A stretch of 35,039 bases of DNA from Planctomycetaceae bacterium (GTDB lineage: Bacteria > Planctomycetota > Planctomycetia > Planctomycetales > Planctomycetaceae), in assembly GCA_947476295.1 (NCBI GenBank), contig CANJQC010000050.1, positions 1-35,039 on the forward strand, in the 5' to 3' direction. Both the position numbers and the translations under genes were made by a program. This document shows, piece by piece, positions 1-9,600 of this stretch. Every line of letters begins with the position of its first letter. The first letter of the stretch is position 1. The notes under the pieces are model-generated. The model worked only from the letters and a program-made list of their open reading frames with translations. It was not told the DNA's origin and did not search any database.

Positions 1-1
1 C

Positions 2-118
2 GGTCGCCGCCTGAAACAAACCGGTGCCCGCTGGAAAGTCCGCCGAGTCAACCGCATGGCGGGGCTTTGCTCCATCATGTACAGCGATCTCTGGAAAACC
101 TACTGGAACGCCGCATAA
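2..118 (+). CDS. C-terminal end of a transposase (partial, cut by window edge)
   Basis: The reading frame is open from the left edge and ends at TAA 116-118, giving 38 residues. It contains LKQTGARWKVRRVNRM followed by MYSDLWKTYW. The pattern of a basic strand with 'K-x-x-G-x-R-W', then an aliphatic segment, then an aromatic-rich end with a final W resembles the C-termini of ISKra4-type transposases, as I remember that family. The catalytic DDE part would lie to the left of the window, so it is unknown whether the element is intact. No terminal inverted repeat could be recognised in the following 200 bases. The family call is inference; that the frame is a real gene end is moderately secure because of its amino-acid composition. 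Confidence 0.5.
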   Translation, partial: GRRLKQTGARWKVRRVNRMAGLCSIMYSDLWKTYWNAA

Positions 119-511
119 GACACTTCACCGAAATCCGCGACTGCACCCTAGGTGACCGTACAAAGCCCGTGGCAAGTGAGCTTCAAGTAGGGATCGACTA
201 CCATGTCGGTGGTTCGCGACAATTCTGCACGGCGAGGCGTCTCGGGATCGACTGGTCCCATCTGTGTCTCCTGTACAATGGCCTTGTCAGGAAAAGGAAC
301 AGGAACAGGAACAGGAACAGAGGCATCGGAAGGCATATCGCGGCGACCTCAATCCAAAGCGGAGCGTGTCTGTAAATCATAAGCAGCGTCGATTTTTTTA
401 CCAACTGCTCCGAAAACTCTAGAAACTTTAGAAGTTTATCTCCCCACTGCCGCTTCCCGATTGCCAGTTCTCGCCCCTCTGATGGGAGTGTCAGGATCGG
501 ACCACCAGATC
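119..511. other. Intergenic spacer without a convincing gene
   Basis: This stretch lies between the transposase end and the 3' end of the DUF1501 gene. It holds a four-copy hexanucleotide repeat (295-318) and a small AT-rich inverted repeat at 423-437 (AAACTT, TAG, AAGTTT). A T-run at 391-397 is not preceded by a clear stem. The short open frames here read through the hexamer repeat as Arg-Asn or Val-Pro strings and are not credible genes. The right end of the left-hand insertion element should lie somewhere here but is not identifiable from one end alone. Confidence 0.6.
295..318. repeat. Hexanucleotide tandem repeat (AGGAAC)x4
   Basis: Four perfect head-to-tail copies of AGGAAC, preceded by a partial unit (GAAA) and followed by AGAGG. 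Length is a multiple of three, so all frames stay open across it and give false Arg-Asn or Val-Pro repeats. Such short purine-rich microsatellites are common between genes in planctomycetes; that last point is from memory. Confidence 0.85.
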
Positions 512-1876
512 TCAGATCAACTCGCGAATCGGCTCGCCTTCGTTCAAAATGTGAATCGGGCGGCCTGTATAATCCTGGAATGTTTGTCGGCGATCGATTC
601 CCAAGTGTCGATAGACCGTCGCGAGCAGGTCTTTGGGTGTGTAAGGGCGTTCGGTGGGATATTCGGCTTTCGAATTTGTCGCGCCCACAACTTGACCCAT
701 TTTCAGATTGCCACCGGAGACCAGTGCCGTGTACGCCTGCGGCCAGTGGTCACGTCCAGTGCCGTGGCTGTTATGGCTCAGACGCGGCGTGCGACCGAAT
801 TCGCCCATGACCACGACCATGATGCGGCGATCGAGTCCCCGCTGGTAAATATCTTCAATCAACGCGGACAACGATTGGTCCAAGTACGGTAGTCGTGTGC
901 GCATGAAGTCGCCGAAATGCCCTGGACGACCGGCATTCATAACATGGTCGTCCCAGTTGGTGAATTCCTGCCCGGATTTCGGTGTATCGACGTAAAGCGA
1001 AATTACGGCCGTGCCCGCTTCGGCCAGCCGTCGGGCTAACAGGCAGCCCTGGCCCCAGATGTTGCGCCCGTAGCGGTCGCGCAGCGTGTCGTTCTCTTTG
1101 CTGATATCAAACGCCGCCGCCGTTTCCGGGCTGGTCAACATCCGAAACGCCAGTTCGCGGAACTTGTCGTTGGCGAGCAACGGGCTCTGCCGATCGACGT
1201 CGCGACGAAACGTGTCGAGTTGACCAAGCAATGCGCGACGGTCATCCAGGCCGCTGTCGTTTCTTCCCGCCACAACGTTCAATTGCGGTGGCTTGTAGTT
1301 CTTACTGGATGGATCGCCGATTTCAAACGGAGCGTGATGGGAACCGACGTACCGTGGCAGCGTCATGTACAGCTTGCTGGGAATCGCGACGTATGGCGGA
1401 ATTGCACGCGCGTTCATGCCGCGAATTCGACTGGCGACTGAGCCCACATCAGGATGGTCACTTTTGGAAGTCGATGTCGGGTCCGGCTTGACGGGTGTCT
1501 TGCCAGTGAGAACTTCGATCCCGCCGTCACTGTGGCTGCTCATCTCGTGATGCAGCGACCGCACCAGCGAGAACTTGTCGGCCAGTCTGGCCTGCAACGG
1601 AAACATTTCGCAAATATCCATGCCGGGCACGCTGGTTGCGATCGGCGAAAATACGCTGCGATATTCACGGGGCGCGCGGGGTTTTAAATCATACGTTTCC
1701 AGCTGTGACGGACCGCCATGACAATACAGCAGGATGACTGATGTTTCGGGGTGCGTGTCGCCAGTCGCAGCGCGCTGCGCGAGTACGTCCGTCAGCGAAA
1801 GGCCACCCAGGGTCAGTGAGCCAAGTTGGAGGAATTCACGGCGGGGAATCGAACCGGGGCAACGTTCGACCGACAT
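512..1876 (-). CDS. DUF1501 domain protein, Tat-exported
   Basis: 454 residues from the ATG at 1876. This start is chosen over the frame's first possible start at 2026 because GGAG lies 6 nt upstream and the protein then begins directly with a Tat signal (IPRREFLQLGSLTLGGL). Family landmarks are visible in order: YCHGGPSQLETYDLKP near the N-terminus, HHEMSSHSDGG, then MGEFGRTPR, and the final segment GTGRDHWPQAYTALVSGG. DUF1501 proteins belong to the sulfatase/alkaline-phosphatase-like fold and in planctomycetes usually sit beside a PSD1/DUF1549-DUF1553 cytochrome gene. No such partner is adjacent here, so this is a solitary copy. The substrate is unknown. The gene upstream on the same strand, a UbiA-type protein, is 235 nt away, so an operon is uncertain. 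Confidence 0.93.
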   Translation of the reverse strand: MSVERCPGSIPRREFLQLGSLTLGGLSLTDVLAQRAATGDTHPETSVILLYCHGGPSQLETYDLKPRAPREYRSVFSPIATSVPGMDICEMFPLQARLADKFSLVRSLHHEMSSHSDGGIEVLTGKTPVKPDPTSTSKSDHPDVGSVASRIRGMNARAIPPYVAIPSKLYMTLPRYVGSHHAPFEIGDPSSKNYKPPQLNVVAGRNDSGLDDRRALLGQLDTFRRDVDRQSPLLANDKFRELAFRMLTSPETAAAFDISKENDTLRDRYGRNIWGQGCLLARRLAEAGTAVISLYVDTPKSGQEFTNWDDHVMNAGRPGHFGDFMRTRLPYLDQSLSALIEDIYQRGLDRRIMVVVMGEFGRTPRLSHNSHGTGRDHWPQAYTALVSGGNLKMGQVVGATNSKAEYPTERPYTPKDLLATVYRHLGIDRRQTFQDYTGRPIHILNEGEPIRELI

Positions 1877-2111
1877 CGCGGACTCCACAGGTGCCAAGAC
1901 GCTGTTCTCGAACTCACCGTCCTGCAACCGGCGGCGTCCGATGATCCTAAGTCTACCTGATGCATGGTCACGATGAAACACAACCAGCTCAGAATGAGTG
2001 CAACGACAAGCGAAGTGGGAGTCCACAGGGTTTCAGCCGGCCGATTGCAGCCAAGCATGCCGACCGAGGATCATTGAGCCGCTTCGCCCTTGTGTCGCCC
2101 CTTTTACAGGC

Positions 2112-3053
2112 CTAACTCATCGGAATGAATCGGCGGACCAGCGATGCGGGGGCGATGAGCATGATGACCAGCACGGCGTGTTTGACGTCGCCGGTGAGTC
2201 CGAAGACCATAAGTCCATCGAGAAAGATGATGCACAACAACATAAGTCCCACCGTGCGCTGGATACGAACTGGCTGTGGATTGCCGACGACGATGGCAGC
2301 CCGCATGAGGATGTTCAGGCCAAGAATGAGAAGTGCCATCTGGCTGCCGGCAATGGCTCTCTCCGCGCCAGAACCTGTCACCAGCCATGCGTCCAGGCCG
2401 ATGCCGCAGAGCATAATTCCGACTCCTGTGAGCAAGCCTGTGGAACTGCTCTTACCCGCTTCGTTCTTCGCAAACACCGTGACGCCGATGATGTAGATCC
2501 CGAGCCCTGCCGCGACTGTCATCGGAGTCGTCTGCCAGACGGATGTGATTGTGGTGGCCGCACTCGCACCGAGCATCAGGTTGAGGAATCGGCATGTACC
2601 CATTCCCAGCGGCGCAGCCATGGTGGATTTTAGATAGCCATCGTACAGCAGCACGGCGGCGACAATGAGTGCTGCGATCAACAGACTTCCCATGCCAACT
2701 GCCGCAGCACAACCAACGCCGATGATCAGCAGCAGTGAACCGAAGATCGCTGCCGCTCTGCGCGAAATGCGTCCGGAAGGAATCGGACGTTCCGGACGTT
2801 CGACGGCATCGAGTCCGGCATCGAAGACATCGTTCAGAACCATGCCGCCCAGATACAACCCCGCACTGGAAATCAGCAGTAACCAGAGATCAGTTTCTTG
2901 CCGAAGTTCCGCAGGCGTCAGTTTGTGAGTGATCAGATATCCGCACAGGATGTTGGACAGAGCTGTGAAGACCGTGGGAAACCGCATGAGCTGCAGCCAT
3001 GTGAGTGGCGTGGCTTTGGGTGCAGGCGGTTGAATCTGTTCGGGGAGGTTCAC
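2112..3053 (-). CDS. UbiA-family prenyltransferase
   Basis: 313 residues, very hydrophobic, with about eight or nine membrane segments. The first polyprenyl-diphosphate/Mg-binding motif is N74-D-V-F-D78-A-G-L-D82, followed by RPERPIPSGRI, which is the hallmark of UbiA enzymes. The second Asp-rich motif is not canonical: the equivalent region reads TVFAKNEAGKSS, where Glu or Asn would replace the usual Asp residues. This is seen in the SCO3242/EboC-like subgroup as I recall it, so the acceptor is probably not 4-hydroxybenzoate or DHNA; the product is unknown. The start is a GTG at 3053 with no good Shine-Dalgarno. An internal ATG at codon 23 would clip the N-terminus just before the first helix, so the exact start is uncertain. 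Confidence 0.85.
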   Translation of the reverse strand: MNLPEQIQPPAPKATPLTWLQLMRFPTVFTALSNILCGYLITHKLTPAELRQETDLWLLLISSAGLYLGGMVLNDVFDAGLDAVERPERPIPSGRISRRAAAIFGSLLLIIGVGCAAAVGMGSLLIAALIVAAVLLYDGYLKSTMAAPLGMGTCRFLNLMLGASAATTITSVWQTTPMTVAAGLGIYIIGVTVFAKNEAGKSSSTGLLTGVGIMLCGIGLDAWLVTGSGAERAIAGSQMALLILGLNILMRAAIVVGNPQPVRIQRTVGLMLLCIIFLDGLMVFGLTGDVKHAVLVIMLIAPASLVRRFIPMS

Positions 3054-3218
3054 GGAGGGTTGTGGTTTCTAAGGTTTCAGGATTGTATAGCAACTGCTCT
3101 GGCGAGTGGCATGCGTTAGCTTGCCGGTACGATGCAACTTGACGAATTTTTGTTGAGTACTCAGGAATCGCAGTTGTACCGGTGGGCTGACGCCAAACCG
3201 CTCGCCTGAAACAATTTG

Positions 3219-5309
3219 CTATGGCTTCAACTTCCACTGTTCATCAAAGAAATCGGCGGCGATGACTTTGCCGGGCCAGACGTTGTTGGGTGGCGTGTTG
3301 AGATCGATCACGGCCCAGTCGGGAAGCATTGGCACCTGACGGGCGTTGTTAAGATACGCATAGTCGCGGAAAGTGAAGGTGCTGTTGAGCACCACGTAGC
3401 GGTTCAGGTTCAGCGGGTTTGGATGAATCAGAATCGGAGCGTGGTTCTTTGCATCGTAAGACTTCTCGCCCACGGTGATCTTGTCGTCCGCCCACTGGAT
3501 CGGCAGCTTATCGGCGATCTTTGCCATCGCGCTGTTGGATCTGGGGTCTCCCCAGAGAATCAGATTGGCTGACTGAATCAGTTCGTCGGTGACATCGACG
3601 TCATTCACAACTCGTGCATCGCCTCGAAAATGGCGTCGCCAGTGTTCGATGGCTCGAGTCAATTCAGCATCCGCCCACTTGCCGACGGCTTCATTGGCGG
3701 CTGTTCCGGTGGGGCGAACGAAGACGAAGGAATCCATGAAAGCATCGTCGATCGGGCCCTGGAGGTTGTGGCGTTTGTGAAGACTGCTGTCTGGTGTGGC
3801 GAATTCCTCCCAGTTTCGCTGGGCGTCCATGTGAAATGTCGCTTGAAAGGATCCATCACTGAGTGGATGAAGTTCTAATGCTTCATTTCCCCCATTTATG
3901 GGCTCGCCGTCGTCTCCCAACGAGTTGATAAGAACGACTAGCTCGCTTTGAGGTGAAAGTGTCCCTGCTGGGAGTTGGATCGTAAAATCATTGATATTAG
4001 GGAAAATCGCAACAGTGAGCACACTCGCTGTGGGTAGTGGTTCGTCCAACGATGCGTACAAAGTTGCTGGTGCCCAATGCTCACCAAGTGCATTTACTGT
4101 CACCCAATCCGCTTTGTTGTATCTGAGGGAATACGTCGTGAAGCAGAAAGCGCGATATGAGCGTCGGCCGTGCGTTGCCAATTCGTTGAGACTGGCGTCG
4201 ATGACATGTTTCGACTCTGCATCGTACCTGTGTCCCATGCCTTTGCCGATGATGTGCCGCAGTCGGATTACGAGCCCCTCCCCCATTGCCTTCTCCATAA
4301 CATCCGCCGCCTGCTTCTGTGAATCATTCTCGCCGCTGTATGCAATCGTCGGGCAGTGAGTCAGATTCAAGGCCCATTTGTCGCAGTCATAGAGATTCCA
4401 CAATTTCTGTTCCCAAGGTGTCGGTTTGAGTTCCTCCTTCTGAAACACTTTCAGGAACTGAGGCGTCTCAGAAAACCCTGCTCCCGGATTTGCCGCGAAC
4501 CAGCGGTCGGCGTAATGTGTCGCGAATTGCCAGCAGGCAGCGCCACCCATCGAGAAACCTCGGACGCTGATGCGGTCTTCGTCGATGCGGTAACGCTTCT
4601 GAACATCTTCGAGAGCTTCCAGCACGTCGATTTCACCAGCGAATTTGAAAGCGTTACAGTAGCGGCCATAGGGATGCAGCATGATCGTGTGATCCGGGAT
4701 GAACTCGCCGGGGTTCTTCATGCGATCCCACAGGAAATTCACTTCGCTCAGCTTTTCACCTCGACCATGAAACCAGATGTCGCAGCGAGTCGGCACACTG
4801 TGATCGATGGCATACGTTGGCGGAATCACCAGGCCATATGGCTGCACGGTGTTGTCGATGCGGCTGATGTAGCCTCGCACGACAAGACCCTTCTGAGTGA
4901 TCCATTCCGGCTTGCCAGCGAGTAACTGATCGGCGCGCGTGAGACCTTCCTTCAGCAGCGCATCGGCTTTGTCGAATTCCCTTGCGTCGAAGAATTCATT
5001 GTAGTCCAGAGCACACCGGACGGCTCGCTCGAAGATCATCACGTCGGGCAGCAGGGCTTTCGCGGATTCGTCACTGCCGGAACTCAACTGGGCGATCTTC
5101 TTCTGTAGATCAGCGAGCGAGGATCGGATCGATGCCGCTCGATCCTCGGGCACGACAATGCCCAGTTCCGGAATGCGACGCACATTGTCGGGATTATTGT
5201 CCTGTTGCCCATCGGCATTTGCCGGTGCTGTCACGAAGAACAACGAGGCCATGACCAACACGCGGTTCAGGATTGAGCAAAGTTTCCGCAACACAGGACG
5301 GCTCCACAA
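3219..5309 (-). CDS. Secreted alpha/beta hydrolase (prolyl-oligopeptidase/esterase-like)
   Basis: Up to 696 residues. A basic stretch followed by a hydrophobic segment and ANADG is a Sec signal peptide. Around residue 250 the nucleophile elbow G-F-S-M-G-G is clear, with Ser as nucleophile. An acidic YSGENDSQ segment near 325 and GMGHRYD near 358 are plausible sites for the catalytic acid and the histidine. The region before the elbow (GYISRIDNTVQPYGLVIPP, then DIWFHGRGE) fits the strand and oxyanion-hole portion of S9-like hydrolases. The last 250 residues are a separate region ending in a DWAVIDLNTPPN segment, not recognised. Natural substrate is unknown. The frame starts with a TTG at 5309; no strong Shine-Dalgarno is visible, and an ATG at codon 20 would cut into the signal peptide, so the upstream start is preferred. 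Confidence 0.8.
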   Translation of the reverse strand: MWSRPVLRKLCSILNRVLVMASLFFVTAPANADGQQDNNPDNVRRIPELGIVVPEDRAASIRSSLADLQKKIAQLSSGSDESAKALLPDVMIFERAVRCALDYNEFFDAREFDKADALLKEGLTRADQLLAGKPEWITQKGLVVRGYISRIDNTVQPYGLVIPPTYAIDHSVPTRCDIWFHGRGEKLSEVNFLWDRMKNPGEFIPDHTIMLHPYGRYCNAFKFAGEIDVLEALEDVQKRYRIDEDRISVRGFSMGGAACWQFATHYADRWFAANPGAGFSETPQFLKVFQKEELKPTPWEQKLWNLYDCDKWALNLTHCPTIAYSGENDSQKQAADVMEKAMGEGLVIRLRHIIGKGMGHRYDAESKHVIDASLNELATHGRRSYRAFCFTTYSLRYNKADWVTVNALGEHWAPATLYASLDEPLPTASVLTVAIFPNINDFTIQLPAGTLSPQSELVVLINSLGDDGEPINGGNEALELHPLSDGSFQATFHMDAQRNWEEFATPDSSLHKRHNLQGPIDDAFMDSFVFVRPTGTAANEAVGKWADAELTRAIEHWRRHFRGDARVVNDVDVTDELIQSANLILWGDPRSNSAMAKIADKLPIQWADDKITVGEKSYDAKNHAPILIHPNPLNLNRYVVLNSTFTFRDYAYLNNARQVPMLPDWAVIDLNTPPNNVWPGKVIAADFFDEQWKLKP

Positions 5310-5379
5310 AGCAACAAACAGGGACTGTTGTGGCTGAGTATGAAGACCACAGTGCCGATGTCAAATGCTCCGGCGCAAC

Positions 5380-5428
5380 AAAAAACCATCGGACAATCCC
5401 GAAGGTTTGTCCGATGGTTATCTTTTTT
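5380..5428. terminator. Strong bidirectional intrinsic terminator
   Basis: A perfect 13-bp stem: AACCATCGGACAA at 5384-5396 pairs with TTGTCCGATGGTT at 5407-5419, with a 10-nt loop. Six A residues (5380-5385) precede it and six T residues (5423-5428) follow, so it can end transcripts from either direction. It lies just downstream of the HTH-REC gene on the minus strand, which it most likely terminates, and it separates that gene from the hydrolase gene. Confidence 0.9.
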
Positions 5429-5467
5429 ACTCGACGTGGTCAGATCGCCGAGGCTCCAGTTGGTTTC

Positions 5468-6040
5468 TCAGGCCAACTGCTTTCGGCGGCTCACAAGGGT
5501 CCGAATACGTTCGGCGAGCAGAGCTGCGTCGAACGGCTTACGGAAGGTCTCGCTAAACACCGAACGGTCAAAGCCGGATGCGTTGTCATCGTCGCTCAAC
5601 AGACCAATCAGAACGGTATCGTGGAATTCTGCATTCTTACGAAGGTTCTGAGCAATCATCAGAGCTTCTTCACGCCCCATGACAAAGTCCACCACCACAC
5701 AATCGGGGTGAATGGATTCTGCCTGGATTCCAGCTTCAAAGCCACTGGCAGCTATTTCGATCTTAAAGTCGTCGTTGGAAATCATCTCATTCAGACTCGA
5801 ACGAGTCATCAGATCTGAACCAACAAGCAAAATCTTGCCCATTGCTTCGTCTTCCAGCTCGCCGAGAGGCATTCCGTGTTCCTTCAGGAAACGGATCAGA
5901 TGTTCGCGAGGTATGCGTCTATCTTGTGAGCCAGGAATTCGATAGCCTCGAAGTCGTCCGGAATCGAACCACTTTGAGACAGTACGCGGGGCAACTTTAC
6001 AGATCTTGGCTACCTGACCAGTAGTGAAGATCGTCTTCAT
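5468..6040 (-). CDS. HTH (excisionase/MerR-like) plus receiver-domain regulator
   Basis: 190 residues from ATG 6040, with GGAGAG upstream at suitable spacing; the TTG five codons earlier overlaps that ribosome site and is rejected. Residues 1-56 form a winged-helix DNA-binding domain of the excisionase type (FTTGQVAKICKVAPRTVSKW, then R-I-P-R-E-H-L). After a short linker, residues 68-188 form a CheY-like receiver domain: first strand KILLVGSD, phospho-acceptor Asp118 in CVVVDFVMG, and Lys168 in the FRKPF switch motif. The acidic pair after strand 1 is reduced to one shifted Asp76, so phosphorylation may be weakened. The order is DNA-binding first and receiver last, the reverse of ordinary response regulators. 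There is no neighbouring kinase gene. Targets are unknown. Confidence 0.85.
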   Translation of the reverse strand: MKTIFTTGQVAKICKVAPRTVSKWFDSGRLRGYRIPGSQDRRIPREHLIRFLKEHGMPLGELEDEAMGKILLVGSDLMTRSSLNEMISNDDFKIEIAASGFEAGIQAESIHPDCVVVDFVMGREEALMIAQNLRKNAEFHDTVLIGLLSDDDNASGFDRSVFSETFRKPFDAALLAERIRTLVSRRKQLA

Positions 6041-6663
6041 GGGCGGGCTCTCCAATCAGTTCTCACTGCACCATCCGGAATCCCGTCCTAGGAATCCGAA
6101 TCGTCATCACCCTGATGTTTTGCTCTGGTTGAATTCCTTAAAGGAAATTCATCTTCGTGACAGCCAAAACAGAACGCGGGTCCAGAATGATGACAGGGGT
6201 CGTTTTTTTGGATTGCGTGCGGAGCAATCCCGTGCCTGCACAAGGCACTGGGGCGCAATTCACTCTGTACCACCAAATTAATGATGGACAGCGACCTTAT
6301 CCGGACATCCCTGCCGTTACGGTCAGACGCTGAATTGCCCCCCGGCGAATCAGCCCATTGTACTTCCTGGCCTCCCCATGGTGTTCACACCGAAGTGTGT
6401 TCACCGCCACAACAGGATGACGATCGCCTGCCTTATGTTCGTCGTTTCGATGGGAGCGACTTTAGGATCTTTGACAGACCTGCAGTAACTGCCTAGAAGA
6501 ATATGCACACCGCCTGCACCGATTAAGCGTCGGAGACACTGTGTTTGTCTTCGGCTTTCAGTTTTCAGGAATCGCAGGAGTGACATTGGGAAGGACCGAG
6601 CCTCCGGTCCTGCCCGCTGTGCGTTCTAACTACACACTGAAAACTACACACTGAAATGATCGG
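6041..6663. other. Intergenic spacer between smc and the HTH-REC gene
   Basis: About 620 bases with no credible gene. The open frames here have no ribosome site and no recognisable protein sequence. The part near 6041-6200 should carry the promoter of the HTH-REC gene, but no clear -35/-10 pair was found. The part next to smc holds CAGTTTTCAGG at about 6558 and a 14-bp direct repeat (6629-6656), which look like the intergenic repeats frequent in these genomes. No clear smc terminator is visible. Confidence 0.5.
6629..6656. repeat. Tandem direct repeat, two copies of ACTACACACTGAAA
   Basis: Two perfect adjacent 14-base copies (6629-6642 and 6643-6656) immediately downstream of the smc stop codon. 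Function unknown; possibly slipped-strand duplication. Confidence 0.85.
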
Positions 6664-9600
6664 CTATGCCGCTCGGGTCTTCTTTGCCGCCGCTACGAAA
6701 TTTCCTTGTTCATCGACGTCTTCAAATCGCAGCGACAGGCGGCTGGAGATTCCGGATTCTTCCATCGTGACACCATATAAGACGTCCGTCACAGCCATCG
6801 TGGGCTTGCGGTGTGTAATCATGATAAACTGTGTGTCATGCTGGAATTCCCGCAGTACGTTGACGAACCGCCCAATGTTGCCGTCGTCTAGGGCGGCATC
6901 GACTTCGTCTAGGATACAGAACGGACTAGTGCGACTCTTGAAGATCGACAACAACAATGCCACAGCCGTCAGTGTTTTCTCACCCCCACTTAATAAGGAG
7001 ATGCTGCGAAGCTCTTTCCCCGGCGGACGCGCAACAACGTCGATCGAACATTCCAGCACATCGTCCGGATCCTCCAGTATTAGATCTGCTTCGCCGCCAC
7101 CGAACAGCTTGCGGAACAGCTCCCTGAAAAATCCACGAATCGTTTCAAACGATTCCAGAAACATGCGGCGGCTTTCAACATTGATCCGTCGCACGATGTC
7201 ACTCAGGGCATCACGAGCGGCCTCAAGGTCCGTCAACTGCGTATTCAATCGCTGAAATCGGGTCTCTAGGTCGATCAGATTATCTAGGCTTTCCGTACCG
7301 ACATTGCCTATTTTTCGAAGCTGCCGCCGAAGGCGTTCAACACGTCGATCGATCTCGGTTCGAATTTCTGTATATTGGGGAGGATCGATGATGACTCTCT
7401 GATGTGACTCATCAAAAATTGGAATATCTCCAGTTGCGGTGAGCGACGCCCTCTTCTGAAGCTGATCGGACTCTGCCTCACTTTCATTATCACTGCTTCC
7501 TGCGCTGGTGTCTCGCTGCAGCCAGATGGCAACAGCTGAGCGACCGGATTCAACCGCTTCGCGCACTTCGATTTGAAATTCGTCACGGATACGCTCGGCG
7601 GTTGTGGTCAGTTGATGGTCGATGCTCCGCACCTGAATTTCGGTCTCATGGTGTCGCAATTCATGCTGGCGGCAGACGTCGCGGATCTGAGTCTCCACTG
7701 ACGATGCACCGTTTCGATGGACACGCAATCGGTTGCGAGCACTCGCGCGGCTATGAACATCCGTGGCAAGTTTTTCATCGGTCACGCACAATTCGGCAAC
7801 TTCCGCTGACGCATTGAGTCTCGCAATAAGCAGATCGCGTTGACGCTCCGCAGCAGCGGTCAGTCGTCGATCAGCTTCCTGGTGTTGCAATTGCCGCTGT
7901 TCATGATCTTCGCGGACACGTTCGACTGCTTCCTGAAGTCCCAGCAGGCGTTCTTCCGAACGTGTAAGTTCCAGACTGACGGCATTGCGATCCCGATCGA
8001 TGGCATCGAGCTCGTGCTGCCGGGCGATTTGTCCGTCGGTGAGTTCGGCGATATGCTCCTGCCGCTGAAGCAACAGGGCCTCACCCAACTGATGCTGCTG
8101 TTGAGCATTTTTAATCTGTGCGACCAGATCCCCGATTTCATCGGCCAGTTCTTGTTCCTGTGCTGTCAGCAGGCCGGCCCGTCTCTGAGTTTCGTTCAAC
8201 TGCCGCCGCTGCTCAACCACCACGTGTTCTGATGTCCGTAGCTTACTCACATGTTCGTTTACCTTCGAACGAGTTTGTGTCAACTGGTCATCAGTAGATA
8301 CGATGTTCTGACTCAACGAACGCAGCATCAGTTCGCGCTGAGCGATTTCGTGTTCCAGCCGATGCAGTTCGTTTCGCAGACGACGCAGTTCGCTTTTGCG
8401 CGACAGCAGCGCCGATTCATTTCGCACTGTCCCAGCGAACAAGGTGCCGTCGCTTTCGATTAGTTCCCCTTGCAGCGTGACGAACCGACAGTGGCCTTCG
8501 GTGAGCGAGTGCAGACGCAAAGCATCAGCGAGCGTTTCAACGACCCATGTGTCGGCCAACAAATGACTTGCCAGCGTAGACATGGATTGCGGAGGCCGAG
8601 CGAGTCCGTCGGCGCGCCCAATGACGCCTGTCTGTCCGAACAGCACTGGCGGAGCAATATCGCCTTGGGAAAATACGGATCGAATCACAGGACTTTCGGC
8701 ACGCGGATCGACCCACGTCACCTGCATGGGATCAGAGGAACCTGGGGCAGCCAGCATTCTCTCGATCGAATCTATGCCGGAGCGCGAGGACGGTTTCTCG
8801 CGCCCCCACCACGAATCGGCCTGCCGCGAGGCGTTGGGTTCGGTGTCGGCACCATCGGCCCACATGTCATTATCACTGCGTCGCAGACTGCGACGAAGCT
8901 CTGACAGATCACCGTTTGCGACATCGGTGTTTTCGATTGAAATGAAACCAACGCGGTCTGTGATACGACATCGCCCGGAATTCAAATACTCAATTAGCGG
9001 CTTTATCTGAGTCACAACCAGCAACTGAGCGCGTCCCGACAACGCCACTTCCAGTAACGCGGCATTTTCCATATCGACATCCAGCAGGTCAGCGACACTG
9101 CCGCAGATCCGATTCCACGGCTCAGAATCTGCTTCCTCGGCCCGCCGCAGAATTTCCCGAACACCAATTCCAAAACCTTCCTGACGATCTTCCAGATCTT
9201 CCAATACAGCTCGGCGCGCCACTTGCGCGCTGCGGTGTTCTCGAAGTTCAGCCAGAGACTGCTGCGACTGACTGCGTTCGGTCACCATCTGTTCGCGACT
9301 TCGGATCAGACTGTCGGCATCGTTTTCAACCTGCTGAAGAGCCCGCTGAACCTGGATCCATGATTCCTCGAGATCCGGCATCTTCGTCTGCAACTCCCCA
9401 ATCTCGTCGTTTAAGAGTGCAGATTGTTCCTCCAGTGTGTCGCGTCGCTGCTGCGCAGACTGATGCAGATTGCGAAGATTGCTGAGTGTCGAAGTGGCCT
9501 CAGAATTCAGCCGCACCTGCTGCATGAGTTCATGTCTTGCAACTTCGATGCTGTCTCGCGATTCTGCCAACGCCTGCTGCAGTGTCGTGACCTGATCATC

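Noticed and set aside
295-318. Possible CRISPR-like repetition
   Set aside because: Units are six bases with no spacers; a simple microsatellite.
67-375. 102-residue plus-strand frame containing RKRNRNRNRNRG, and the matching minus-strand Val-Pro frames
   Set aside because: It spans the end of the transposase and the AGGAAC microsatellite. The repeats in the peptide are only the translated hexamer, and no ribosome site is present.
1839-1860. tRNA T-arm look-alike on the minus strand (CCGGTTCGATTCC)
   Set aside because: It lies in the DUF1501 coding region (encoding CPGSIPRRE) and no acceptor, D or anticodon arms surround it.
5273-5818. 181-residue plus-strand frame antisense to the HTH-REC gene
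   Set aside because: It runs across the terminator hairpin and the opposite strand carries a clear regulator gene.
6024-6586. Several 60-85-residue frames on both strands downstream of smc
   Set aside because: No ribosome sites, no domain-like sequence, rich in rare residue runs; consistent with non-coding DNA.
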